A DNA stretch of 64,000 nucleotides, taken from NCBI RefSeq assembly GCF_927798115.1, contig NZ_CAKMMG010000001.1, forward strand, positions 1,240,001-1,304,000, in the 5' to 3' direction. This document shows positions 16,953 through 25,658 of the stretch, in pieces (the first letter of the stretch is position 1; every line of letters begins with the position of its first letter). A program made the translations under genes and the position numbers. This DNA is from Paenibacillus auburnensis. GTDB lineage: Bacteria; Bacillota; Bacilli; Paenibacillales; Paenibacillaceae. The notes beneath the pieces were generated by a model. It saw only the letters and a list, made by a program, of their open reading frames with translations, was not told the origin of the DNA and did no database searches.

Positions 16953-18614
16953 CTAGCCGCGTTTGGCTGCTTGGATCAGGCCGGTAAGGTATTGCTTTTT
17001 GTCCCCCACAGCTTTGTCAGCAAGCTTCTTCAACTTGTCCGTCCCACCCCAGATCAGGTAAACAAGATGTTCCACCTGGTAGTATTTGAGGCCGCGGACT
17101 TGATCAAGCAGGAGTCTAAGCAGCTCTCCATCCTGCAATTCATCCCTAATCTTCAGCTTCAAGGTTTCGGTGCTGTACAGCATACACGTCACCAGTAAGG
17201 GAAGAGTCTCTCCGTTAAGGCCGTAATGTTCGGATAAAGCTGCTGTGAAGCCGTTCTGGACCGACTGATGTTCAACGTCTACCTTCTCCATATATTGTCC
17301 GGCCAGCGGGAAATATACCGGATCTGTGAGACCAAGTCCGAAGACCGCATAGCTGCCCGGCATGCAGCTCTTCTCCCCTTCCGTATCCGTATACCATTCG
17401 AAGGCTTCCATAGCCGCCTTGGCGTATTCTTCCAGCAGCGGGTGCACCTCCGGATATTCAAGCGCATTCGCAAAAAAGCGGTGCGTGCCCGACTTGGCCA
17501 GTCCTTTAATCGGCAGCCAGCACTTCACTGCAGATTTCAGCTTAATCTGATAGCTTTTGGGAAAGCCCAGCTTAAGCAGATTAATCAGAAACCGGAGCGC
17601 CTGTGCATAGCTCTCCCCTGACTCCTGTTTAATATGGACGCTTACCTCGGCAAACACATCATTAGCGCTGCATTCTACCCGTTCACCGCGTATTCTCACA
17701 TCATCTTCAGCAAAGGCTCCGCTGCCCTGCTTCATCAGTTGTTCAGCCCGGCTGCTGCCGAGCTCGATCGCACAATTCAAGAAGGTAAGCCCCACACTTC
17801 TGCTGAAGGAAGGCTCATATTTGAGGATACAAATGGCGGCATAAATTACAAGCTCGACGGAGCTTTGCCCGGTCATGTCCAGCATTGCTCCACTTTTCTT
17901 CTTATATTCCCTCTGCCACTGTGTACCTGTGTTCTTGAAGTAACGGGGTAGCCACTGATCTTCTACCCAATTCCTTAAGGCCACTGTCAGAGTACGGCGG
18001 TGCTCCGCAAGATGCTTGTTCCCTCTGTTCAGCTCCTGTATTCTCTCAAACACAGCGATGATTTTGCCGGAATCCAATTCCCCATACAGACCTTCATCCA
18101 GCAGATGCCGGGAAAGAAAAAACGTTTCTAACGGCTTGGTCGGATATTTCCCGGCTTCGAGCTTGCCCGAGATATAAAGGCTGATCCGTTCCAGCAGCTG
18201 CTCTTTCTTCTCCTCATCTACATAATCGAGAATACGTACATTGACCTCTCCGCCGCGGACCCCGAACTTCCCGTCAAACGTAAACCGGTAGTCAATCACC
18301 GCCCGCGGTAATGTACTTATGTGGTGCTGCATATACGCAGCCAGCTCAGGAATCAGCCCCCGCACTTGCTCCTCTGTCAGCTGTTCACTGGTATTCTGTT
18401 TACTGTTACCCGGCAGTGATAGATCGAGCACGTTATCTGTCATGTCCACTCTGCCATCCGCATATTCAAGGAGCGCATAGCCGTGAATGCCCACCTGAAG
18501 CGTAGTGCGTTTCACAGTTTTTTCTGCGTCCTTATCGTTGATATAGGCCATCCATTGGTCTATTTCCTTCTTCACTTCTTCAAGAATTGCTTCCGCCATA
18601 TGATTCATGTCCAT
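16953..18614 (-). CDS. Uncharacterised 553-aa cytoplasmic protein
   Basis: 553 aa, ATG with AAAGGAG six bases upstream. No signal peptide or membrane helix. The first quarter is mixed alpha/beta (QVGIHGYALLEYADGRVDM, AVIDYRFTFDGKFGVRGGEVNV) and the rest is mainly alpha-helical. It resembles uncharacterised Bacillus/Paenibacillus proteins that I believe are grouped as DUF6138, but this is recollection. No catalytic motif is evident. It is a single gene with its own ribosome site and no functional neighbours. Confidence 0.7.
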   Translation of the reverse strand: MDMNHMAEAILEEVKKEIDQWMAYINDKDAEKTVKRTTLQVGIHGYALLEYADGRVDMTDNVLDLSLPGNSKQNTSEQLTEEQVRGLIPELAAYMQHHISTLPRAVIDYRFTFDGKFGVRGGEVNVRILDYVDEEKKEQLLERISLYISGKLEAGKYPTKPLETFFLSRHLLDEGLYGELDSGKIIAVFERIQELNRGNKHLAEHRRTLTVALRNWVEDQWLPRYFKNTGTQWQREYKKKSGAMLDMTGQSSVELVIYAAICILKYEPSFSRSVGLTFLNCAIELGSSRAEQLMKQGSGAFAEDDVRIRGERVECSANDVFAEVSVHIKQESGESYAQALRFLINLLKLGFPKSYQIKLKSAVKCWLPIKGLAKSGTHRFFANALEYPEVHPLLEEYAKAAMEAFEWYTDTEGEKSCMPGSYAVFGLGLTDPVYFPLAGQYMEKVDVEHQSVQNGFTAALSEHYGLNGETLPLLVTCMLYSTETLKLKIRDELQDGELLRLLLDQVRGLKYYQVEHLVYLIWGGTDKLKKLADKAVGDKKQYLTGLIQAAKRG

Positions 18615-18771
18615 TACATACTCCTTTACACAGCAGTATCGGCAGGGAAATTGTTCCTGCTAACTCTAGCATAGCCTGTCCGTGCAGCCGGAACAATTAG
18701 ACGTTAGTAGTATTGCACTTTATTCCTTGGCGGCCTTCGTTCCGCCGTCAGTGCGGTTCTAACCTTTTATT

Positions 18772-18798
18772 TAAAAAGCTGCCACAAGGGCAGCTCTT
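18772..18798 (-). terminator. Intrinsic terminator after the SRPBCC gene
   Basis: AGCTGCC and GGCAGCT form a 7-bp stem around a 5-base loop, followed on the minus strand by TTTTTAA. It lies 13 bp after the stop of the gene at 18811-19293. Confidence 0.7.
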
Positions 18799-18810
18799 TA
18801 CACTCAGCAT

Positions 18811-19293
18811 TCAGCTCTGGCGGTATCCCTCAACCAGTGCAATATACGTTTCGTATTGTTGTTCCCATGCCCTTTTGCGGTCTTGAAACACAACACCGTC
18901 CAGCAGCGCCTCAATCACATCCAGACAGACATGCCAGCCGGCGAGGTCTTTTGGAGTATGATCCGTGAGTGTACCTATTGTTTCTATCAGCAGCAGGCGG
19001 CAGCCCTCCGGCTCGGCAGCCAGCTCGAAACGGACCTTATCTTCGCCCCAGCTATATTCCAGCACCGAAGCCGGCTTACACTCGGAAATCCTCATTTCGA
19101 TAAGGTTGCCGTCCTGCATATCAAATACCATACTGCCGCCGGTCCGCAGCTCTTTCACGCGCAGCTCGGAGAACCACTCCGGCAGCAGGTCATTGTCAGT
19201 CAGATAAGCCCAGACCTTTTCTACAGAATGCTTGTAATGACGTTCAAAGGTGGCTGTAGTGCCTTCAGGCACTCTTTTCAACTTAGCGGTCAT
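18811..19293 (-). CDS. SRPBCC/AHSA1-type START-fold protein
   Basis: 160 aa, start with GGAGGG upstream. The N-terminal FERHYKHSVEKVWAYLTDNDLLPEWF is the classic AHSA1 pattern of a hydrophobic ligand-binding START-like fold. VLEYSWGEDKVRFELAAEPEGCRLLLIET and the GWHVCLDVIEALL helix complete it. Such proteins bind small lipophilic ligands or act as polyketide-cyclase-like factors; the role here is unknown. A terminator follows directly. Confidence 0.85.
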   Translation of the reverse strand: MTAKLKRVPEGTTATFERHYKHSVEKVWAYLTDNDLLPEWFSELRVKELRTGGSMVFDMQDGNLIEMRISECKPASVLEYSWGEDKVRFELAAEPEGCRLLLIETIGTLTDHTPKDLAGWHVCLDVIEALLDGVVFQDRKRAWEQQYETYIALVEGYRQS

Positions 19294-19386
19294 CTTGATC
19301 CCTCCTGTTTAACGTAATCTGCAGCAACGTGCAGCAGAACCTGTTACCCAGACTGTAAAGGATTCACAGCTGAATCGCAAATAGGT

Positions 19387-21063
19387 TTAGACAGCATAAT
19401 CCTCCATGCTTATCCTCTTACCATTATGCAGAGCTGCTGATCCTTCACCCTCGGAAACTTCCAGTCTCAGCTGATCTCCGCCGGAAGTATTATATTCCGC
19501 CGCCAGTACAGTCACTGCCTCAAAAACAGGCGCTTTAGCCGACATCTCTAATGCAAATTCTGCAAGGCTGACAATGCCGCGCTGTACGGCTTGTTTGACT
19601 TCCATCGCCTCGACCACTACACCGCCCGGCATCCCTGACGCTTGTACCTCTAAGTAATCCTTCCGTTCAACCAACTCATACGTGTTGGATAAATAGACGG
19701 CAAAATAAACGTTATCAACAAGCCCGAACAGCGCCTGCGGCTGCTCCAGCCACTGGCCTTTCGGCAGAACACCGATGACTGTGTTATCTTTGCCTTTAGG
19801 TACAGGAAACAAAGATATAACCGTACCTTTGTGATAAAGAACCTCCATATAAGCACTCTGGTGACGCGGATCGCCTTCCTGATACCCTTTACCCGGATGG
19901 AAAAAATACAGCTGATTGGCCCCGGCCTCTCCGCTAACCGGCAAAGAGTAGGCCCAGCGTAGCTGTTCATTGTCGAACTCCTCCACCCGCTCCCACAGTC
20001 CCCCGGCAGCATATTCTCCGGTGATATAAGCGTAGGAATGCAGCAGCGGCTGTGGAGCGGGATCACCGGACACCACCTTCTGCGTCAGCTTCTTCACCTC
20101 CGCCGGTGTCCGGCGGTCAAGCGCAAGCTCACGGATCTGAGCCGGTGCTTCGTAGAACAGAAAACCGGCATATTCCGTACGCGGCATCCTGCCGGGAAGA
20201 CTGAATTCCCCGAACTGCACATAGTCGTGCAGCACATTGCGGTCGCCCGGCACATCATGCGGCCAGCCGCGGGAATGAGCACCGGCCCACGCTCCGCGGA
20301 AGTAGAACGCCGCCCGTTCACTCCACAGGTGATCGAGCATTTCACCAAGAACGGCCTTCACTCCGCTGTCCTCCTCCAGCTCCCAGGCGCAGGTGAACGC
20401 CTGCACCCAGTGCCAGAACCACGGCAGGCTGCCATATTCCGGCATCCCCTTAGCCCGGATATAGGCCAGCATTTGCTCCAGGCTTGCCCGCCCGTCTTCG
20501 CGCAGCTCCTCATCCCCGAACAGCCGGCCGAAGATCAGCTTCGCCGCCGTGTATTTAGCCTCGTGGTGGCCATAGTTCTCTATGTCTTTGCGAAAGAAGC
20601 CGCTCCGGTAAATATGCCCGATCGCCGTATGGAAGGCAATCCGCAGACCGGCACTGAACAAGCTGCTGTACTGCCTGCAGAACCAGGCCATCAGACTGCC
20701 CATAATCTCTACCGGGAGTTCATGCGGGGCGGCTTCCCGCGGAACCGGGTGCAGGCTAAGCGGCCAGTGTCCATAAAGGGGCGTCCCGGGCTCCCTGTTC
20801 TGCAGCAGCACCGTTTCCAGCAGCACTGCCTCTGCCTTCTTCCTCGCAGCCTCCCTGTCTGAATCCAGCCGGAAACTGTCATCTACAGCAGCTGCAAACA
20901 GATAGCATGCATAATAGAAGTTGTTGCGCACATCATCATGGAACCACAAGCCGCTATCCAGCAGCGGAAGCCGTTCGGCTTCCCCTGCTACTTTATTGAT
21001 GATTTCCTTCTGACGGTCTTTATAGGAATGACTCCGGTTACTGCTTGGTTCCGCCGACATCAT
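19387..21063 (-). CDS. Putative alpha-helical carbohydrate-active protein divergent from kduI
   Basis: About 559 aa from the ATG at 21063 (or 21060), which follows GGGAGGGG; the reading from 21102 adds residues before that site. No signal peptide. The first two thirds are aromatic-rich helices (LWFHDDVRNNFYYACYLFAAAVDDSF, YGHHEAKYTAAKLIFGRLFGD, GSLPWFWHWVQAFTCAWEL) as in (alpha/alpha)6 toroids of glycoside hydrolases and polysaccharide lyases, followed by a beta-rich C-terminal part, the layout of heparinase-like lyases. Facing kduI and next to a cre-like site, it may act on unsaturated uronide oligosaccharides in the cytoplasm. I cannot assign a known family, and function is inferred from context only. 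Confidence 0.6.
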   Translation of the reverse strand: MMSAEPSSNRSHSYKDRQKEIINKVAGEAERLPLLDSGLWFHDDVRNNFYYACYLFAAAVDDSFRLDSDREAARKKAEAVLLETVLLQNREPGTPLYGHWPLSLHPVPREAAPHELPVEIMGSLMAWFCRQYSSLFSAGLRIAFHTAIGHIYRSGFFRKDIENYGHHEAKYTAAKLIFGRLFGDEELREDGRASLEQMLAYIRAKGMPEYGSLPWFWHWVQAFTCAWELEEDSGVKAVLGEMLDHLWSERAAFYFRGAWAGAHSRGWPHDVPGDRNVLHDYVQFGEFSLPGRMPRTEYAGFLFYEAPAQIRELALDRRTPAEVKKLTQKVVSGDPAPQPLLHSYAYITGEYAAGGLWERVEEFDNEQLRWAYSLPVSGEAGANQLYFFHPGKGYQEGDPRHQSAYMEVLYHKGTVISLFPVPKGKDNTVIGVLPKGQWLEQPQALFGLVDNVYFAVYLSNTYELVERKDYLEVQASGMPGGVVVEAMEVKQAVQRGIVSLAEFALEMSAKAPVFEAVTVLAAEYNTSGGDQLRLEVSEGEGSAALHNGKRISMEDYAV

Positions 21064-21095
21064 TTTCCCCTCCCAGGGTTTCATTTTTACTATAT

Positions 21096-21109
21096 TGTGC
21101 ACGCTTTCA
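21096..21109 (-). promoter_or_regulatory. cre-like site at the promoter of the 19387-21063 gene
   Basis: Minus strand TGAAAGCGTGCACA matches the cre pattern TGWNANCGNTNWCA at 13 of 14 positions. It is immediately upstream of a minus-strand TATAGT (21094-21089), a likely -10. Binding there would block the promoter, suggesting catabolite repression of this gene. Confidence 0.5.
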
Positions 21110-21174
21110 GTTCATATGGCAATCGGAAAACCGAACAAATAAACTAAAATAAACGTACTAAAAAAGATTATGTC

Positions 21175-21203
21175 TTGCCAAATGAACGTATATGGATTAA
21201 ATT
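21175..21203 (+). promoter_or_regulatory. Promoter of kduI
   Basis: TTGCCA (21175-21180) and TAAATT (21198-21203) are separated by 17 bp. An imperfect palindrome CGAACG-N6-CGTTTG lies just downstream near 21213-21230 and could be an operator for the neighbouring DeoR-type or another uronate regulator. Confidence 0.5.
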
Positions 21204-21250
21204 GTACCTATACGAACGAAAATACGTTTGCGAAGGGGATTGAATCCGCA

Positions 21251-22084
21251 ATGGAAAGACGTTTTGCATCACACCCGAATGAAGTTAAGCAGTTTGACAC
21301 CGAGCGCCTGCGCAAGGAGTTCCACATTCCTGTCATTTTTGCTCCGGATGAACTGAAGCTTGTCCTGACCCATGAAGACCGCATGATCGTTGGCGGTGCT
21401 AATCCGGTAAATGAGGATGTCGTACTGACCACTGACCTGAAAGAGCTTGGAGTAACCTACTTCCTGGAACGCCGCGAGCTCGGGATCATCAATGTCGGTG
21501 GCAAAGGTTCGGTAGTTGTCGACGGAACCGAATATGAGATAGATTTCAAAGAATGTCTGTATGTCGGACAAGGATCCAAGGATGTCGTGTTCAAAAGCGC
21601 CGACAGCGCAAAGCCGGCAAAGTTCTACCTGAACTCGGCTCCTGCACACCAGTCCTACCCTACTACCAAAACAACGCTGGCTGAATCCGAATCCGGCGCA
21701 CTTGGCGGCCTAGAGAACTCCAACGAACGCACCATTCACCGCTTCATCCATACGAACGGCGTACAAAGCGCGCAGCTCGTTATGGGGATGACCCAGTTGA
21801 AACCGGGCAGCATGTGGAATACAATGCCTTCCCATACTCACCCGCGCCGGATGGAAGCTTACTTCTATTTCGATCTTCCGGACGATTCCATTGTGTTCCA
21901 CCTGATGGGCGAGCCTACGGAAACCCGCCACATCGTGATGCACAACGAACAGGCGGTTATTTCTCCAAGCTGGTCGATTCACAGCGGTGTAGGTACACAC
22001 AACTATACCTTCATCTGGAGCATGGCCGGAGACAACAAACGATATGATGATATGGACCCCGTAGGTATGAAAGAATTAAAATAG
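21251..22084 (+). CDS. kduI: 5-dehydro-4-deoxy-D-glucuronate isomerase
   Basis: The ATG at 21251 (MERRFASHPNEVKQFDTERLRKEF) gives 277 aa, the usual KduI length; the ORF extends upstream to 21170, but that part has no family similarity and overlaps the promoter. An AAGGGG site lies about 12 bp upstream. It isomerises 5-keto-4-deoxyuronate to 3-deoxy-D-glycero-2,5-hexodiulosonate in pectin/uronan breakdown. The cupin core has the zinc-ligand region MPSHTHPRRMEAYFYFDL with His and Glu. It heads a kduI-deoR-kduD set; KduD uses its product. Confidence 0.95.
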   Translation: MERRFASHPNEVKQFDTERLRKEFHIPVIFAPDELKLVLTHEDRMIVGGANPVNEDVVLTTDLKELGVTYFLERRELGIINVGGKGSVVVDGTEYEIDFKECLYVGQGSKDVVFKSADSAKPAKFYLNSAPAHQSYPTTKTTLAESESGALGGLENSNERTIHRFIHTNGVQSAQLVMGMTQLKPGSMWNTMPSHTHPRRMEAYFYFDLPDDSIVFHLMGEPTETRHIVMHNEQAVISPSWSIHSGVGTHNYTFIWSMAGDNKRYDDMDPVGMKELK

Positions 22085-22118
22085 AATAAAAACAACTACG
22101 GAAAGACGAGGCAGGCGG

Positions 22119-22874
22119 ATGAACCCGATACGGCGACACGAGATGATTATGGAAGTAATGCTGAACCAGAAGGATGTAACGGTGAACGAGCTGAGCGAGA
22201 AGCTCCAGGTAAGCGGAAAAACAATCCGCGAGGACTTAAGCAAGCTGGAGGAGCAAGGACTTATTATGCGTGTGCATGGCGGTGCTGTGCTGGCACAAAG
22301 CGATCAGTTCGGCATTCTGCCTGTAAGGACCCCGCTGGATAAGTACTCCGACGAAAAAACCGAGATTGCTCTGCGCGCTATCACCCATATCGAAGAGGAT
22401 GACATCATTGCCCTGGACGGCGGAAGCACTACGCTGGAAATTGCCCGGCGGCTGGATAATATGCCTCTAACGGTTGTTACCAATGATGTATATATCATCA
22501 GCGAGCTGGTTCCTAAAAATAACATCCGTCTGGTCGTTCCGGGGGGTTACCGTGTCCGCAATATGCTGGCCGGTCCCGAAGCCGTCGCCTACGTGCAAAA
22601 GCTAAATATACAAAAAGCATTTTTGTCGGCTACAGCCGTGCATATCGAGCATGGACTGTCAATTTACACCGGAGATTTAATTGATTTCAAGCAGGCACTC
22701 GTTACTACTGCGCGCAAGGTATTCGCCGCTTGCGACCACCACAAATTCGGGCATACCGCGCTGCGCACCTTTGCTTCATTACAGGAAGTCGATGTGCTGC
22801 TTACAGACAGCGGTCTTGTGTCCGAAACGGCAGAACAGTTCCGCAGTGCAGGCATCAATATTGAAGTCGGTTAA
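22119..22874 (+). CDS. DeoR-family transcriptional regulator
   Basis: 251 aa. N-terminal winged helix (RHEMIMEVMLNQKDVTVNELSEKLQVSGKTIREDLSKLE) followed by the linker MRVHGGAV and a DeoRC sugar-phosphate sensor domain with DDIIALDGGSTTLEIARRL, TVVTNDVYI and the late ACDHHKFG motif. It sits between kduI (34 bp upstream) and kduD, so it probably regulates this uronate operon in response to a phosphorylated intermediate such as KDG-6-phosphate; the ligand is inferred. Confidence 0.9.
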   Translation: MNPIRRHEMIMEVMLNQKDVTVNELSEKLQVSGKTIREDLSKLEEQGLIMRVHGGAVLAQSDQFGILPVRTPLDKYSDEKTEIALRAITHIEEDDIIALDGGSTTLEIARRLDNMPLTVVTNDVYIISELVPKNNIRLVVPGGYRVRNMLAGPEAVAYVQKLNIQKAFLSATAVHIEHGLSIYTGDLIDFKQALVTTARKVFAACDHHKFGHTALRTFASLQEVDVLLTDSGLVSETAEQFRSAGINIEVG

Positions 22875-22962
22875 ATCTCATTACAAAGACGGGAGCTGCT
22901 TCTCAGAGTAAGACTCCCCTATCCATCTACCATTACGTAAATTAAAAGGAGCGAATTATATT

Positions 22963-23718
22963 ATGTCATCATTATTCAGTTTGGCAGGCAAAACAGCAAT
23001 CGTAACCGGAGCAGCTCAAGGTCTTGGTCAAGGCATTCTGCTGGCCTTCGCTGAAGCAGGCGCAGACGTTGTATCCATTTCCTTGAACAGCAGTGAAGAA
23101 TCCGTAAAAGCGGCTGAAGCTTACGGCGTTAAAGCTCTCAGCATCGAAGCTGACCTGAGCGATCACAGCAAGCTGCAAGGAGCATTTGACCAAGCGCTGG
23201 AATTGACCGGCCATGTGGATATTCTCGTGAACTGCGCAGGCATGATCCGCCGTACTCCAGCCAAAGACCACAGTGAAAAAGACTGGTTCGACGTTATCAA
23301 CCTCAACCAGAACACTGTATTCCTGCTGTCGCAAATCGCCGGCCGCCACTTCCTGGAAAGAGGAACCGGCAAAATCATCAACATCTGCTCCATGCTCTCC
23401 TACCAGGGCGGTATCAACGTTCCTGGCTACACAGCAAGTAAACATGCCGTTGCCGGTCTGACCAAAGCCTTCGCTAATGAATGGGCACAATACGGCCTGA
23501 ACGTTAACGCTATTGCTCCAGGCTACATGGCAACAGAAAATACAGCACCGATCCGTGCTGACCAGAGCCGCTCCGACTCCATCCTCGACCGTATTCCTGC
23601 AGGTCGCTGGGGAACTGCCGAAGACGTTAAAGGCCCTGCTGTATTCCTGGCTTCCGCTGCTTCCGATTACCTGAACGGCCACGTACTGGCTGTAGACGGC
23701 GGATGGCTGGCTAGATAA
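22963..23718 (+). CDS. kduD: 2-deoxy-D-gluconate 3-dehydrogenase / 2-dehydro-3-deoxy-D-gluconate 5-dehydrogenase
   Basis: 251 aa, with AAAGGAG upstream. Classical SDR fold: NAD site TGAAQGLGQG, NCAG motif, and catalytic Ser/Tyr/Lys in SMLSYQGG and YTASKHAVAG. KduD reduces 3-deoxy-D-glycero-2,5-hexodiulosonate to 2-keto-3-deoxygluconate, directly following KduI. The gene is unusually rich in strong codons compared with neighbours, suggesting high expression. An intrinsic terminator follows at 23764. No KDG kinase or aldolase is in the window. Confidence 0.93.
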   Translation: MSSLFSLAGKTAIVTGAAQGLGQGILLAFAEAGADVVSISLNSSEESVKAAEAYGVKALSIEADLSDHSKLQGAFDQALELTGHVDILVNCAGMIRRTPAKDHSEKDWFDVINLNQNTVFLLSQIAGRHFLERGTGKIINICSMLSYQGGINVPGYTASKHAVAGLTKAFANEWAQYGLNVNAIAPGYMATENTAPIRADQSRSDSILDRIPAGRWGTAEDVKGPAVFLASAASDYLNGHVLAVDGGWLAR

Positions 23719-23763
23719 TAACCGTTTTTCCTCCGAATGAATTAGGTTGATCACATACAGCTT

Positions 23764-23797
23764 CACCCGGATGCCTCAGACATCCGGGTGTTTTTTT
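23764..23797 (+). terminator. Terminator of the kduI-deoR-kduD operon
   Basis: CACCCGGATG and CATCCGGGTG form a perfect 10-bp stem with a 7-base loop, followed by seven Ts. Confidence 0.92.
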
Positions 23798-23871
23798 GCT
23801 GATATTTAAGATGTTTTCGAGAAGATCATATATCCCATCCGCCTGAGAATATCCGTGTGGTATAGGTTCAT

Positions 23872-24390
23872 TTAACTCAGTTCCACAAATTCCTCCGGGT
23901 GTGTACGGATATACGCAGCGATGTTGGCCAAACTCTGCCCGGACAGCTGCCCGAAGCGTTCGTATAACCCTCTGATCTGTCCGGCCAGTTCTTGATCCTG
24001 CTCCATATCTTTGAATGCAGCCTCACTCCACTGCAGTCCCAGCCTGTTGTTCCGCAGTTCCAGCATCCTTCTGGTCTCCTCCAGCAGCAGGATCATTGCA
24101 GTATCTTCAAAGAACAACAACCCTTCTTGGACTCCGTTCCAATATCCGGGTGTATCCAGCATATAGGAAATCCAGGCATAATACTCCGCTGCGGACTTGT
24201 GGGCGTGATCGAAGAATACCCGGAACATGCAAAGCGCCTTCTGCCCCCTGCTGAGCTGAGCTATTACCTCTGCTTTGACTTCAGGAGATTTGCCGCGGAT
24301 AAGCGCAAACGCCGGTTCCATACAGTGCCGCCCCAGCCGCTCATCACTTAAAGTCTGAAATGTTACAGAATCCATCTTGGCCAGATACAT
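23872..24390 (-). CDS. Conserved-looking hypothetical protein, 172 aa
   Basis: 172 aa, ATG with AGAGGAGCG upstream. All-alpha, no signal peptide; aromatic-rich centre DHAHKSAAEYYAWISYMLDTPGYW and a C-terminal LANIAAYIRTHPEEFVEL helix. Not recognised; may resemble unannotated Paenibacillus proteins with a ferritin-like or helical-bundle fold. Its neighbour upstream (24443) is a secreted protein and gives no functional hint. Confidence 0.7.
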   Translation of the reverse strand: MYLAKMDSVTFQTLSDERLGRHCMEPAFALIRGKSPEVKAEVIAQLSRGQKALCMFRVFFDHAHKSAAEYYAWISYMLDTPGYWNGVQEGLLFFEDTAMILLLEETRRMLELRNNRLGLQWSEAAFKDMEQDQELAGQIRGLYERFGQLSGQSLANIAAYIRTHPEEFVELS

Positions 24391-24442
24391 AACACCGCTC
24401 CTCTGTTTATTTACCTAAATAATCTGATCTGATACGGGCTCA

Positions 24443-25525
24443 TCAGTCCATATACAGCAGCACATTTCGAATCTGCTCTGCTGCCAGTTTATTCTGTTGA
24501 TCCAGCGGGTCCAGTGAAATATTGCCGGTTATAATGATCAGTCCTTGATCATAGTAAATTTGTTTCTTGATACTATTCATCACGGCTCTGAGCGGTACAA
24601 AGGTCCGCCCATTTCGGATCTCAACCTTTGTTATGGAGGTCTTCTGATTGTGATATTGCACGGTGGCTTCCAGCTTCTTGGCATTGACGCTAATTGAAGC
24701 ACCGAACTTTGCGGCAATAAATTTCAGAGGAACCATCGTTGTACCTTCCCGGAGGTAGGGCACCACACTGGAATTAGCAGCATCAATTACAGCCTTATTG
24801 CCTTTGACCAGTACAACAGAGTGTCCGATCGACATTACAACAGCATCCTGCAAAATATCATCCACTAAGTCATTCACGGCCGGCTGCCCGACACTCTGGC
24901 ACGAACTGCCCTTATACAGCACCATATAATCGGTGATGATATCTATCGCTTCTTGTCTCATATCCTTGGTCAGCTTCGTATCGTTAAGCACCTGCTCCGT
25001 TATGACCCAGCTGCAGTCCATATTCTGCTGCGATTCCGCCAAGGCTTTGATCAAGGCAACCGTCAGGCTGTCCGGTAATGCCTTCTGTGCTGCGGTAATC
25101 CAGGTGATATCCGGGTCCAGATAATGGTCCAGTACCTTAAGATAGCCAATAACAAACATCTCCTGCGCACTAAGCTTAGACTTGTCTAGTGACGCGGTTG
25201 ATTTGCCGTATACCAGCTGCGCATATTCCTCTGCATGCTCTTTATCCGACCAGCTTATATCGGCATACAGAGCATTAATAACAGCTGCCTTCTCATCCAG
25301 CTGATGGTTAGGGGATACCAGAAACTCTGCAACTGTGCGGCTTAACCCGTTTTTCTCGGCATCGGCTACGATATCCACATTCAGATAGGCTTTATAAATA
25401 GCGGTTGATGTAACGGGAGAATCCGCGTAAACAAGCGAAGTCCCGTTTCCCAGAAACAGGCCTGACAAGATCAATGATACCGCGATGACCAGTTTGCTCA
25501 GACGGGAGTTCAACAGGGTGTTCAT
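24443..25525 (-). CDS. Secreted protein with copper-amine-oxidase-N domain
   Basis: About 360 aa. The ATG at 25525 is seven bases after AAGGAGG (the ATG at 25531 is too close). Signal peptide LVIAVSLILSGLFLGNGTSLVYA. Residues about 35-220 are helical and unassigned. Residues about 235-345 are the Cu_amine_oxidN1 fold: LREGTTMVPLKFIAAKFGASISV and GRTFVPLRAVMNSI are its two typical strands. This domain is common in exported and cell-wall proteins of Paenibacillus and is thought to be a wall or surface module rather than a copper enzyme. The true role is unknown. Confidence 0.82.
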   Translation of the reverse strand: MNTLLNSRLSKLVIAVSLILSGLFLGNGTSLVYADSPVTSTAIYKAYLNVDIVADAEKNGLSRTVAEFLVSPNHQLDEKAAVINALYADISWSDKEHAEEYAQLVYGKSTASLDKSKLSAQEMFVIGYLKVLDHYLDPDITWITAAQKALPDSLTVALIKALAESQQNMDCSWVITEQVLNDTKLTKDMRQEAIDIITDYMVLYKGSSCQSVGQPAVNDLVDDILQDAVVMSIGHSVVLVKGNKAVIDAANSSVVPYLREGTTMVPLKFIAAKFGASISVNAKKLEATVQYHNQKTSITKVEIRNGRTFVPLRAVMNSIKKQIYYDQGLIIITGNISLDPLDQQNKLAAEQIRNVLLYMD

Positions 25526-25583
25526 ATACATTCCTCCTTATGCTATATTTAGCTGACGTGGTATAAAGATGTGCTCTAAAAAC

Positions 25584-25625
25584 CTTAACCAGAGATGATT
25601 TCCGGCAATCTCCACCTGGGTTAAG
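25584..25625 (+). other. Structured leader upstream of the Nudix gene
   Basis: CTTAACC (25584-25590) pairs with GGTTAAG (25619-25625), and inside it GAGAT pairs with ATCTC, giving a two-part hairpin 34 bp before the Nudix start. It lacks a T tract, so it is not a plain terminator. It may be a folded 5' leader or an operator. Confidence 0.3.
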
Positions 25626-25658
25626 AGCCTAATCTTACTTGTAAAAGGGGTTTAAAGC

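Noticed and set aside
20038-20862. 274-codon plus-strand ORF
   Set aside because: Antisense to the 19387-21063 gene, low-complexity His/Arg-rich translation without a ribosome site.
22972-23766. 264-codon minus-strand ORF over kduD
   Set aside because: Antisense shadow; kduD has all SDR motifs and a proper ribosome site.
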